From Porphyridium purpureum (Eukaryota > Rhodophyta > Bangiophyceae > Porphyridiales > Porphyridiaceae), in NCBI GenBank assembly GCA_008690995.1, contig VRMN01000001.1, positions 4,898,001-4,962,000 of the forward strand: a stretch of DNA of 64,000 nt, written 5' to 3'. Numbering within the stretch: the first letter of the stretch is position 1; the number at the start of each line of letters is the position of its first letter. The notes below the pieces were generated by a model. The model was given only the letters and a program-made list of their open reading frames with translations, did no database searches and was not told where the DNA came from. The position numbers and the translations under genes are program-made. This document shows, one piece after another, positions 1-9,163 of this stretch.

Positions 1-3000
1 TGCAGGCGTAGCAGACGACCCAGCAGCACCGAAACTTGAACTGGGCGCCAATGCCAACTGTGATGTTGCGGGAGAAGCAGACGCAGATGCCAGTGTCCCA
101 ACGGCGCCTCCAAAGAGCGATGTGCTGCTTGAAAAAGGTGCAGCTTTTTCATCCGCAACAAACGCACTTGGCTCCGACGCAGATACCGCTGCTCCAGTTT
201 CCGCCATTCTTTTTCCTGTTTGCGAAAGAGGCTGCGCTTGCGACTGCTGACCCAACATGAAAGCAGAGTCTGACAATGGTGTAGAAGTCTGAAATCCAGT
301 GTTGGGAGCAAGCAATGAGCTGCTTGCGTTCGACTGGCCCAAGCCAGCCACGGGAGCTATCGGTGTGACGGAGTGTCCTTCTCTACCACCAGGTCCAAAA
401 TCTGGCGCGCCAAACAACGAGGAAGGTGCAACATCAGCGCGCATCCCCGATTCAGCTGCACTGGACTGGCGCGCAAACCCTGAGTCCGAACCAGACACCT
501 TGCTAGAAGCCAGGATTGCGGGAGAAGCAGCAGTATTTGTCACCGCGCTAGAAGATCCAAACGCAAACGCCGCCGAGGGTGGTGCATGATTCTTTTCACC
601 GTGCTTATCACTGCTGCTGCTCCCAAACGCCGGGAACGACACTGATGACGCAGCACCGGTGTCAGACGATGCAGGTGCCGAGAAGCCTGCAGGAACTGAC
701 CCAGATATATCGCCTGCCGCCGTACGCTTCGCACTGGTTTCAGCTTCGCCAGCAGCTTCAGCATCCAGCTCGTCTCTACCCGTCCGTGCAGCCTGGGATG
801 CAGCTTGATCGAACGGGCTCCTGCCGGATGCAGAACCGAACTTGAATGCAGCTTGCGGCTCGGATGTATCTTTTGAGCTGGCAAAGAACAATGCATTTGA
901 CTTATAGTCGTCATAAGACGCTTTCTCAGGCACTTCCACTACTGAGACGGACCGTTCCTCCTCTGGCGGCGTGAAAGATTTCCGACCAGAAGCCAAAAGG
1001 TTCAAACCATCGCTAGGTAACGGAAACTTGGCAGCGCTGCCTGCACTAGAAGCCGGGAACGAACCAGACCCTTTTCCAGTACCGCTTACACTTTCGCCGG
1101 TCGCGAAGAAACCAGTAGGAGCGACTGTAGTACCTTCACCACCATGTGCATAGTCCGGAACCTGCGATTTCATACCAGGCTGCATGCTATCACCATCAGG
1201 GGATCCAACCCCGCGAGGTCGCTTTCCAGCCTGTCCTAATGCATCCGCTTGTGAATCGGAATCTCCCCTCTTCCTTCGAGTATCCGCAAACACCACGACG
1301 CTTTCGGGTGCAATCAGCGACGCACCTGTAGTCGATGAATTAGCTGGCGCTTCAGAAGTATTCGAGAACAAGGAACCCGGATTCAAACGTGCTGACCCTA
1401 CACCTTCACTGCGTCCCCGAATCGCATCCTCCTTTTGATTTTGCGTTTGTGCGCGAGACTCCGATTGGGGCTTCCCGCTTGAACTCGCGAGCACACCCGG
1501 CTGAAATACCCCGTTTCGGCCGGGCACTGATCCGAACTCAAATCCAGGCTTTACAGGCGCGTTGGATTTCATATCCAACATATCCTTGCCGATATTCTTC
1601 ACGCTTGCCTGACCTCCACTATCATTTAGAGAAACAAGGCCGGTGACTTTCGAAGCAGCTTTGGAGTTTGCGTCAAACTCAACCGCAGGCGGAGAAGGGC
1701 TGGATCCAACCCGCGACGCACTGAGCGTTTGAGCTGAAAATTCTGTACGCATTGCCGAAGCCGTGCCAGCTGCTGAGGCAAAGTCCGGCATATGCCGCTT
1801 GTCGCGACCAATTCCATCTTCGGGAGCCGAAAAGTGAACCGTCTTGTTTCTCGACGATTCGCGCTCCGCCTGGAGTCCGGTCTCAGCCTGTCCAAACGCA
1901 GGTTGACGGGGCGTGGCTACGGCAGGCGACGCAATAAGTGGCCTTCCGCCCGACATCTGATTGATCTTTTCCCGACGAAGCCTTTGAAGTCTGCTTTCGC
2001 TCGCGACATACGCCTCAAATGCACTGCCACGTGCACCATTACCACCTGCAACTTTCGGAGTCTCATTGTGAGCATGGTGCACATTGCGGATCTGTACCAC
2101 TTGGGCAGGTTGTGCAAGTGACTGCTGACGTTGCGCCGACGACGCAAACGAAGAACTAGCTGGACCAACAGCCGAATTGGCCTGCGGAAAAACGACATCT
2201 AGTCGCACGCGTTTGGCACTGGACGCTGGAGTATCTGAATACTCAAGTCTCGACGGAGGAATCAGCCCGTTGGTCGCTGGCCTTTCATCCAGTTCCTCGG
2301 TTCTCCTCTTTTTTCCTCCAATGGTAGAACCAAACGAAGGCAACGGCGGGCGCATGGCCGAAGCCGCCTCGAATACTGCTTCTGAACGACTTCCATAACG
2401 CTGTGCGGCGCTTGCGCGCGGCTGTGTCAGACTTGGAGTGCGAATACGCTGGAGTGTTTGAAGAATTCTTTGCGTTGACTGAGCACCTCCGCCAGACATG
2501 TTAGGGTCGTCAAAGTGTTGCTGGCGGCTAACGCTTCCATCACCAGCGGTATCTCTCAGATGCGATCGAGCTTCTGGAAGCCTGCCTGCTGGCGTTCCAG
2601 GTCCAAGGCTTTTCTTCCGGCTCTGTTGACTCTTCCACAGAGTACGAAATATTGAGGCCGAGCCATGCCTGTTTCCACGGTACCCCGGAGCCACGTCCTT
2701 TCCAGAAGTCGAAGTCGGCATGGCAAATACGCCAAACGAAGAGCCGGCGAGCATGCGCTCGCCTGCTTCATCCGTAGAGTTATACGCTTTTGAATTCGCA
2801 CCAGGACGCCGCGACGCCGCACCACTGGGGCCCATTTGCGTACGGATGATATCTGACGGTGTTGCGTACAGATTCTGCACACTTACGCGCGCAGGAGTCT
2901 CCTCCTCGGCTGTGAACTGGACACCTTTGTGAAGAGGGCTGGAAGTGATATCTTGCGGATGCCCCGAAAACGGTGCAGCTGTTGTAATGGTCAACTTGCG

Positions 3001-5820
3001 CCTTTTCATTTCGCCCGCATACCCCAGAAAGTCGCCTTCCTCGACACTTACAGCAGGAATGTCATTACCATTTCCAGTCCCTGCACCAATTGTATCAACT
3101 CCGGCAAGAGCACGAACCGATGACGAGCCAGCCGCAGTTTTCATCTCCAAGTTCGCCGCTGCTGAGGTCGGAAAGCCCTTTCCCGCTTCTGCAGCTCTGG
3201 ACGCTGTGGCAGGTGCTGTCACTTCTGCGGATGCCATTGGCTGCGATCTTGAATCATCTACCGGGACAGGCCAAGGCCGCGTCCTCTTGACGGGTGGCTT
3301 GCCGTTCATCGGAGAAAGAAATTTCGTTGGAGTAGGAACCACCACAGCTGGCGCCGCCCCAACACGGGCGACACCCATTGGAGGGTGTCTTTCGTACGTC
3401 CGTAAGCCGCTTGAAGGTCTTACCCCACGGCTACTAGATGGCGGGATGGCAACGTGATCTCCGGACGCACGTGCAACTGCTTCATTTCTTGAGCTGGGCA
3501 CCGCAGACACCATTTCCTGACGTTCTGCAAGCTCTGTGTGAACCTCCTGTTCGCCGGTGCCATCCAGAGACCGAACGCGTGAGGCGCGATCTTGTTCCTC
3601 TAACGACACGTCGACCTCTGCTTCCACGTCATGCGAAGGTTGTGTGAGATCCGCAGCAGACGCGAGACGCTGATTCTGATGCTCTCGTATCCGAGGCTGC
3701 GGTGTCATTGAACCCGCTGTGGCAGCCACCGTCGCTGCCTGACTCACTTTATGCTCCTTCGGTGCGCTGTCAAGCGTGTTGTTTTGCGGTCGCTGAATGC
3801 TACCTGCTGCCCCGGCGACATCTCGCGAGATACTGCGATCAGCCACTGCGTCAACGCCATCCGACCCGGGCACTTGAGTCCCTATCGCCGCAACAGATGC
3901 TGTGTTTGCGTTCACGTTTGCGTCCATCGGACTGCCCGCAACAAAAGGCCGGGTTGATCTCGGACGGGTGAGCGCATTTTCACTCTTTGTGACCAACGCC
4001 GCGCCGCTGCCATCACCACCATAAAAAGTCGTCGTGTTCGTCTCTTTGGACGCATGATAATGATTTTGACGGTGGTGATGGTGGTGACGCGCAGGGGTAT
4101 GCGCGGCCACACTGCTAAAGCGAGCGTCATGGCTCCCAAACGTGGGACTACTTGGAGCGCCGCAGTCCGCACCTTCGTCCTTCCCTTCTTCGTCCAGGGG
4201 TCGTTGCGTTTGCTCGCGGCTATCCTCGGCTTCCTGCCGAGCGTTCACCGCCAGAGTCAGACCTTTTGCTTGCGGATCCGCCTGTGGAATAATGCTACTT
4301 TGACTATTCCCCACCGAAGCCGATGCCGAATCGCGTTTCTCTCGCTCGCCTAGGCGCCCGCGTTGGGCGTCTTCGTCTGCAGAAGGACGAGATTTCATCG
4401 TCCCGTTTGTACTTTGCTTGCGTTTTTGCTGCTGAGCGAGCAGCTGCTGCACTTCTTGAAAGATAGCAGACGCGTCGCCGCTTCTGATTAATTGTGTTAA
4501 GCGCTCCTGGAATTCGTCATCCAGCCGCACCTGCCGGTCATGCTGATTCTGGTTTTGCGACAGAACTGCATCCGCAGCTGTGGCACCTGTTGTCCTCGTC
4601 GCGCCGGCGGTCAAAGGTACTAGTCCTGACGCCGCGAGACCAGAGCTGTCGCCAAAAGTATTATCCGGGATAGACACGGAGCCCCTCGCTTCTGTCTGCC
4701 GCTGTTGCGGCCGTCGCCGTTCGTGTTTACCTCGATCTCCATCGTCATCCTTCTTATGCTGATAACTCTCTGTGGCAACGTATACAAGCTGCGTTTCCTC
4801 ACCTTCGTACGCCTGCGTGCGATTCTTCAACGTGTCCGCAAGTCGCGATTGCAAAAGTTCGTACTTGCCGACCGCAGGGACGTGCAGAAGCCGCGCCAGA
4901 ACTTGGAGCTGGCGATAGTTCATACGCATGACGTCATCGTGTGTGACAGCGTGCAGTGGCACCTCGCGCTCGCCGCCGGGTTCCCCGTTCACATCTGGCA
5001 CAATCACAACTCCCTCTATGGTTGTGTTTGTCGGTGTGCCTTGTACCGTGGTTGTAAGACCCTTATTCGTGTTTTCCATACTTTGGTTTGTGCCGCCTCC
5101 TGTGCCAATAGAGCGCGATGATCGACCTTTGCCAGGCGTTCTGTTGGACAGCTGTCCGCGTCCAGTGCTACTTTCACCACGCGGGAGATGATTCACGGAC
5201 GTGGTCGGCTCCAGTTCCGGCGCCGCGCCGAGTTGGTGAGCTCCACCCCTGCCCCCTGTGCCATCGTCTCCATACGTTCGACGCATTCCAGACGCAACCA
5301 TGTCAACAGAAGCCTCATCGTCCCGCTGGAATCGGCGCTTTGGTGTCCGCTCAGAACGCCGGATCGTAGACGGCGTTGCCCGTGCTGGCGGATGCGGCCT
5401 CGGCGAGACGTGCGCTTCTCTCGCGTCAAGATCGGCAAGAAGCACGGCTTTTCCTTCTTCGGATGTTTCTGATGGATGCGCTTGCGCTGGAGGAGTCTTC
5501 GGGGCCCGGCCGTTAGACTTCGCCGCAAGCGACTCGGCTGGCGCCGCCGCCAGGGTTGTCGCGCTGGCAGGCGAGGTGGTACGACCAGGTAGCACACCCA
5601 CGCCACGGCTGTGCTCAGATTTTTCATGCGCCGCCGCTGAACCGTTGATGTCCAGGACCTCTGTTTGTGGACGAGCAGGAGGTTGTTGTTGCAGGTCTGT
5701 GCGCGGTGGTCCTTCCGCGACACGCATGTCTGTGTCGGCCTCTAACGCCTGCATGGCGCCACTCTCGCTGGCTCGCTGAGGAGCTGGACGTTTCCAGAAT
5801 GACGAAAGCACGGAATTCAT
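1..5820 (-). CDS. FG-repeat nucleoporin-like protein with SAP-like motif (3' end beyond window)
   Basis: From ATG at 5820 the minus-strand frame stays open for 1940 codons to base 1 and leaves the window, so the C-terminus is missing. An in-frame stop lies about 110 bp upstream with no other ATG between, which fixes the start. The N-terminus (MNSVLSSFWKRP) could be a short amphipathic helix. Residues about 293-332 (from DDVMRMNYRQLQVLARLL to the TLKNRTQ end) resemble a SAP DNA-binding motif. A His-rich stretch (RHHHHHR) and basic clusters (GGKKRR, KPPVKRTRP) look like nuclear localisation signals. From about residue 1160 onward FG motifs appear in a Ser/Ala/Gly-rich low-complexity background (PSFGST, FEFGS, FKFGS, AFAFGSS, SLFGAPDFG, LFGGA, SSFGAAG) and become denser toward the edge. 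This is the signature of FG nucleoporins; size and basic character suggest a nuclear-basket type (Nup1/Nup136/Nup153-like). Family assignment is inference, and sequence beyond the window is needed to complete it. Confidence 0.65.
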   Translation of the reverse strand, partial: MNSVLSSFWKRPAPQRASESGAMQALEADTDMRVAEGPPRTDLQQQPPARPQTEVLDINGSAAAHEKSEHSRGVGVLPGRTTSPASATTLAAAPAESLAAKSNGRAPKTPPAQAHPSETSEEGKAVLLADLDAREAHVSPRPHPPARATPSTIRRSERTPKRRFQRDDEASVDMVASGMRRTYGDDGTGGRGGAHQLGAAPELEPTTSVNHLPRGESSTGRGQLSNRTPGKGRSSRSIGTGGGTNQSMENTNKGLTTTVQGTPTNTTIEGVVIVPDVNGEPGGEREVPLHAVTHDDVMRMNYRQLQVLARLLHVPAVGKYELLQSRLADTLKNRTQAYEGEETQLVYVATESYQHKKDDDGDRGKHERRRPQQRQTEARGSVSIPDNTFGDSSGLAASGLVPLTAGATRTTGATAADAVLSQNQNQHDRQVRLDDEFQERLTQLIRSGDASAIFQEVQQLLAQQQKRKQSTNGTMKSRPSADEDAQRGRLGEREKRDSASASVGNSQSSIIPQADPQAKGLTLAVNARQEAEDSREQTQRPLDEEGKDEGADCGAPSSPTFGSHDARFSSVAAHTPARHHHHHRQNHYHASKETNTTTFYGGDGSGAALVTKSENALTRPRSTRPFVAGSPMDANVNANTASVAAIGTQVPGSDGVDAVADRSISRDVAGAAGSIQRPQNNTLDSAPKEHKVSQAATVAATAGSMTPQPRIREHQNQRLASAADLTQPSHDVEAEVDVSLEEQDRASRVRSLDGTGEQEVHTELAERQEMVSAVPSSRNEAVARASGDHVAIPPSSSRGVRPSSGLRTYERHPPMGVARVGAAPAVVVPTPTKFLSPMNGKPPVKRTRPWPVPVDDSRSQPMASAEVTAPATASRAAEAGKGFPTSAAANLEMKTAAGSSSVRALAGVDTIGAGTGNGNDIPAVSVEEGDFLGYAGEMKRRKLTITTAAPFSGHPQDITSSPLHKGVQFTAEEETPARVSVQNLYATPSDIIRTQMGPSGAASRRPGANSKAYNSTDEAGERMLAGSSFGVFAMPTSTSGKDVAPGYRGNRHGSASIFRTLWKSQQSRKKSLGPGTPAGRLPEARSHLRDTAGDGSVSRQQHFDDPNMSGGGAQSTQRILQTLQRIRTPSLTQPRASAAQRYGSRSEAVFEAASAMRPPLPSFGSTIGGKKRRTEELDERPATNGLIPPSRLEYSDTPASSAKRVRLDVVFPQANSAVGPASSSFASSAQRQQSLAQPAQVVQIRNVHHAHNETPKVAGGNGARGSAFEAYVASESRLQRLRREKINQMSGGRPLIASPAVATPRQPAFGQAETGLQAERESSRNKTVHFSAPEDGIGRDKRHMPDFASAAGTASAMRTEFSAQTLSASRVGSSPSPPAVEFDANSKAASKVTGLVSLNDSGGQASVKNIGKDMLDMKSNAPVKPGFEFGSVPGRNGVFQPGVLASSSGKPQSESRAQTQNQKEDAIRGRSEGVGSARLNPGSLFSNTSEAPANSSTTGASLIAPESVVVFADTRRKRGDSDSQADALGQAGKRPRGVGSPDGDSMQPGMKSQVPDYAHGGEGTTVAPTGFFATGESVSGTGKGSGSFPASSAGSAAKFPLPSDGLNLLASGRKSFTPPEEERSVSVVEVPEKASYDDYKSNALFFASSKDTSEPQAAFKFGSASGRSPFDQAASQAARTGRDELDAEAAGEAETSAKRTAAGDISGSVPAGFSAPASSDTGAASSVSFPAFGSSSSDKHGEKNHAPPSAAFAFGSSSAVTNTAASPAILASSKVSGSDSGFARQSSAAESGMRADVAPSSLFGAPDFGPGGREGHSVTPIAPVAGLGQSNASSSLLAPNTGFQTSTPLSDSAFMLGQQSQAQPLSQTGKRMAETGAAVSASEPSAFVADEKAAPFSSSTSLFGGAVGTLASASASPATSQLALAPSSSFGAAGSSATPA

Positions 5821-6399
5821 GACCCGCTTGACCACGCTCTTCTGCTGCGGCGGCTGCTGCGGCGTTTCGAACCGCGCATCCACGCTTGTGTTCGCGATGC
5901 GCGCGTCTGCGCCGCCGCGCGAGTCTCAAGCGTCCCCGCGCGCCCTCGCTCGCCGTCTTCATGCTGCGCGTCCTCGCTGGTGGGCGACGGCGGCGCACGG
6001 CTCGTCGGCGTCGTCTGCCACTGCCACACCGCGCGGCATGCTGGCGTCCGCGCTCATGCCCACGCCCCGCTGCACGCCGCGCGAATCGCTCGTCCAGACG
6101 CCAGCCCGGCCTCTGTCGCTCAGCGCCACACCTCTTCTTCCTTCCCTCCCAACACACACGTTCACACAATCATGCACTCGCCGTCTTTCCCCGCTGCCTC
6201 CCCTCGTACCAGTGCTTCTCCGATCGTCGTTCGCTCTCGTTCTCATTCACACACACGAAAATGAACCCGACCGCGGTTTCCTATTACAACCGCCTCCTTT
6301 TTCTATTAAAGGTGCCTCACCATGCACCGCGCGCTTCGTCTTTCTTTCCCGCTCATTCATCTATCAAACTGGTGTGGGGAGGAGGGGGAGTTCTGCTCA

Positions 6400-6436
6400 C
6401 ACTGTACATGAATAGATGTACAGCAGGAGTACAGTG
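6400..6436. promoter_or_regulatory. Inverted pair of GTACAGTG motifs
   Basis: CACTGTAC at 6400-6407 faces GTACAGTG at 6429-6436, with a further GTACAG at 6418-6423 between them. The same octamer recurs upstream of many genes in the window. It lies 580 bp from the nucleoporin-like start and about 750 bp from the START-like start, so its target is unclear. Confidence 0.5.
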
Positions 6437-7037
6437 CGCGGTGGCAGCTCGGGTGTGCGTGCGCGCGTGCGCGGTTCTGTCTCGCGTTGCTGCGTGGACG
6501 TCGTGCGTCAGATGTGCGGCGTGCGCAAAGCGTCCGTGCTTGGTGTGTTATGATGGTTGGCGAGTATGTTGTCTCGGCACTGACTCGGCCCAGCTGCACG
6601 CAGTGAACTTTGCAACACTGGCGTGCTCCGGGAGCGGTGGTGGAAGGGCAGCGCGTCGTCCGAACATCGCCGTGCTGAATGCAGGATCATGCGAGCGGCG
6701 GCATTAAGTCAAAGGTGGCGGCCTCGCCTGCACTGCGCCCGGTTTCAAATGGCGCAGAAATAGAGCAAGCGAGTTGACGTCCTGCAGGTGATTGGTCTTG
6801 TCTGACGAGGCAGCGCCCAGCGCGGACGCAGAAAAACAGAAAAAGTGCGTCTCAAAGCAAGCCTTCACGAAGCGTGTTCAAGCCACGTCGTTTTCTCACA
6901 GACAGCGAGCACCTTTGAATCCAGTCTCGCAAGGCCATGACCGCATCTCGAAAGCACCGTGCGTCGCAGAACTGGAAAGCACCAGGCGTTGCCGGACGCC
7001 CACTCCCTCTCGGCTGCAGCCAGATTCTGCTCACGGC

Positions 7038-7058
7038 AGTGTACTTTTAACTGTACAC
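7038..7058. promoter_or_regulatory. Paired GTAC motif upstream of START-like gene
   Basis: AGTGTAC (7038-7044) and CTGTACAC (7051-7058) form an imperfect inverted repeat ending about 130 bp before the ATG at 7191. Spacing to the start codon matches other copies of the motif, so a promoter role is likely. Confidence 0.5.
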
Positions 7059-7190
7059 CTTCCACGTCCCTCAGGGCGGATGAGCGTCGTTCCGAGTAGC
7101 TGAAGGGGAATGTGACGGGCGCGAGACAAAACAGAGAGAGAGAGAGGGGGAAGGAGAGCGGATGTGGTATACATTCAGATATGTTACAGA

Positions 7191-7979
7191 ATGGGATTCG
7201 CGCACGCGTTGATGTTTTGGCGCCGAGGCAGAATAGAGCAGCCGGGAGCGACGGAAGTAGAAAATGAGGTGGGGAGGAGCGCCCGCTCCAAGCGCTTTGC
7301 GCCCGAAGTGAAAATCATTCGCACGGGACGTGGCAAGGCCATGTCGTGTACCGTGCGCGTGCGCGCTGACATTGGTATGTCGCCAGAGCTCACGTACTTT
7401 GTGCTCACCTCGCCGGAGAATTTCAAGGTCTTCAGCAATCAGCACAAGCCTGAGACTCGCATCGTGCGCAAGGAATCCGCAACGGCGCAAGAGGTCGAGA
7501 TTCATTCGCGCGGTTCTTGGAAGTTCCTTCGGTTCCAGGGTAGCTTTCCCGTGCATCTGCTGGTCAAGCAGGACCTGGCACAACGGCGCGTTACCTTTGA
7601 ACTGCTGTCGAAGGGATTTATGAATCGGTTTAATGGGGTCTGGCGCGTCGATACATGCTCGGCTCCGCTTCGAAAGGCTAGTCCGTGGTCGGCGCAGTCG
7701 ACAGTCGCTACTGCGGAGCCAGTAGCGGCAATACCAGCGTGTAGCGTGACGCTGGAGCAGACTGTCAAGCTGGCCGTGATGCCGCCGCCGCCCCTCGATC
7801 GCCTTTTCTATCGCATTGTGGGGCGCGTCGTCGCCAGAGTATTGCGCGACTTAGAGAATGAGGCAGTTCGCGTCCAGTCCGGTCAGCCTTCGATATCGAT
7901 TCCAGCACATTTACTGAATCCATTCCTGGCGGCCAGAAGGGCGGCCGGGGCGCCTGTACTTTCAAAGCCACCTCGGTGA
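7191..7979 (+). CDS. START/Bet v1-like (SRPBCC) domain protein
   Basis: A 262-residue protein counted from the ATG at 7191; other in-frame ATGs at 7212 and 7341 could be used instead. The body from about residue 50 (MSCTVRVRADIGMSPELTYFVLTSPEN, then ETRIVRKE and a long central strand region, ending in a helix with LDRLFYRIVGRVVARVLRDLE) has the order of beta strands and a long C-terminal helix expected of the polyketide cyclase/START superfamily. The pattern FMNRFNGVWRVD resembles the conserved core of plant DUF220 members. Such domains bind a hydrophobic ligand; the ligand here is unknown. The preceding 50 residues are basic and could be a targeting extension. Convergent with the methyltransferase gene, 57 bp apart. 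Fold call is moderate, function unknown. Confidence 0.5.
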   Translation: MGFAHALMFWRRGRIEQPGATEVENEVGRSARSKRFAPEVKIIRTGRGKAMSCTVRVRADIGMSPELTYFVLTSPENFKVFSNQHKPETRIVRKESATAQEVEIHSRGSWKFLRFQGSFPVHLLVKQDLAQRRVTFELLSKGFMNRFNGVWRVDTCSAPLRKASPWSAQSTVATAEPVAAIPACSVTLEQTVKLAVMPPPPLDRLFYRIVGRVVARVLRDLENEAVRVQSGQPSISIPAHLLNPFLAARRAAGAPVLSKPPR

Positions 7980-8036
7980 GTCGCCCCAACCTTTACCTGT
8001 GCGACGACGCTATCGCGAGCAAATGTGGTGTTCATT

Positions 8037-8948
8037 TTAATCTGTACAGTCGAATAATTGCGCATTCGAGCTCGCGCCTAAACTTTCCTTGTGTGACCCG
8101 ACCATCTCCACACCGTACACCGCCTGGAGCCACCGACGTTCCATGTGTAGGTCCAATTTGCGGTTTGTGATACTGCGCGAGACAATGCGACTAGACCTGC
8201 ATTGTAAGCCCGCTTGAGTACACGTCGCATCGAGCCTGTGTTGCTCGAAAAAAAATGAACGCGTACCATCCTGTCGCACGAAGAAATGCTCATCGAGCTG
8301 ACTCGACCGCTTGAAACGGAGCTCAGCGAGATCTCCGGCCGCGTAGTCCCGGAACAGCACCACGCCATCTGGCTTCAGCACACTGGCCAAGTTTTCAAGC
8401 GCGCGCACGTGCTTCGAGGGACTGATGGCGCTCAATACGAAAAACAGAAGCACAATGTCGACCGACTTGGGCGCCACGTGAGCCGCAAGTGAATCGGATG
8501 TGACATCGCACACAAACACGTTGCACTGCGCCGAGTACTGCGCAAACTCGGGAAGCTGTTTGAAAATTTCGACCGCCGACGGCGCAAAGTCAAATGCGTG
8601 CACGAACAATCCGTCGCCGCACGACGCCAGCAATGGCAAGGCAGTATTACCCACTCCACAGCCGACTTCCAAAACAACGCGTGGCGACGAGGAATGCGGA
8701 CTTCCACTCGCACAGCACTGCGCGCGATTGAAGTTTAGCTCCGCAAACCCGTCCGTGTCTTCATTTTGCATCCAGTGCCGGTCTTTATACGCGCGCGTGC
8801 CATGCGTCCTGTAAAACTTGTTCCAGTTCTTGCTCGCCTCGCGCTCATACAGCTCTACCCAAAAGCGCCGCACCCCGTACTCCGGCTGTTCATTTCCCGT
8901 CCTCGAGGACGCTCGTACAGACGCTGATCGCAGAGCGGCATCGCCCAT
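8037..8948 (-). CDS. METTL2/6/8 (Trm140)-type tRNA 3-methylcytidine methyltransferase
   Basis: 303 residues, ATG at 8948. The N-terminal block KNWNKFYRTHGTRAYKDRHW matches the segment that precedes the methyltransferase fold in METTL2/METTL6/METTL8. SAM motif I is VLEVGCGVGN at about 92-101, and later blocks FDFAPSAVEIFK, VLLFFVLSAISP, LKPDGVVLFRDYAAGD and FFFEQHRL are family hallmarks. The C-terminus ITNRKLDLHMERRWLQAVYG corresponds to the conserved end of METTL6. Family members methylate cytidine 32 in the anticodon loop of certain tRNAs (Ser, Thr, Arg); which of these applies here cannot be read from sequence. No organelle presequence is evident, so cytosolic or nuclear action is likely. 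Confidence 0.85.
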   Translation of the reverse strand: MGDAALRSASVRASSRTGNEQPEYGVRRFWVELYEREASKNWNKFYRTHGTRAYKDRHWMQNEDTDGFAELNFNRAQCCASGSPHSSSPRVVLEVGCGVGNTALPLLASCGDGLFVHAFDFAPSAVEIFKQLPEFAQYSAQCNVFVCDVTSDSLAAHVAPKSVDIVLLFFVLSAISPSKHVRALENLASVLKPDGVVLFRDYAAGDLAELRFKRSSQLDEHFFVRQDGTRSFFFEQHRLDATCTQAGLQCRSSRIVSRSITNRKLDLHMERRWLQAVYGVEMVGSHKESLGASSNAQLFDCTD

Positions 8949-9163
8949 GCTTTTCCTCCTCGTTCACCGTGTTGGAAGAGGACGAACGCCGGCGTTCAGA
9001 AGGAGCACCTTGATGGACGAGGCAGACATTCTTGCAGAGTGCGCTACAGAAAACTTTCCTTAATAATTTGTTACCTCTAGTCAGTCACAAGGCGGTTGAA
9101 ACAACTGTGTAGCATTGGCCACTCAAATGGCGGATGGATCCGCCCGCCATTTGCTAGACAAAG

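Larger units (their letters stand above)
5821..7190. other. Long divergent intergenic region
   Basis: About 1.4 kb separate the nucleoporin-like gene (minus) from the START-like gene (plus). It holds GC-rich, CpG-rich sequence near the nucleoporin start, a pyrimidine-rich stretch around 6120-6260 and two paired GTAC-type motifs described separately. Reading frames of up to 273 codons exist here on both strands but are Arg/Ala/Cys-rich, overlap one another and resemble no family, so I call no gene. Confidence 0.6.

Noticed and set aside
5624-6707. Overlapping frames of 181-273 codons on both strands upstream of the nucleoporin-like gene
   Set aside because: Arg/Ala/Cys-rich composition, mutual overlap and no domain; a product of high GC content.
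8041-8050. CTGTACAGT copy of the motif
   Set aside because: Lies inside the C-terminal codons of the methyltransferase gene, so probably chance.
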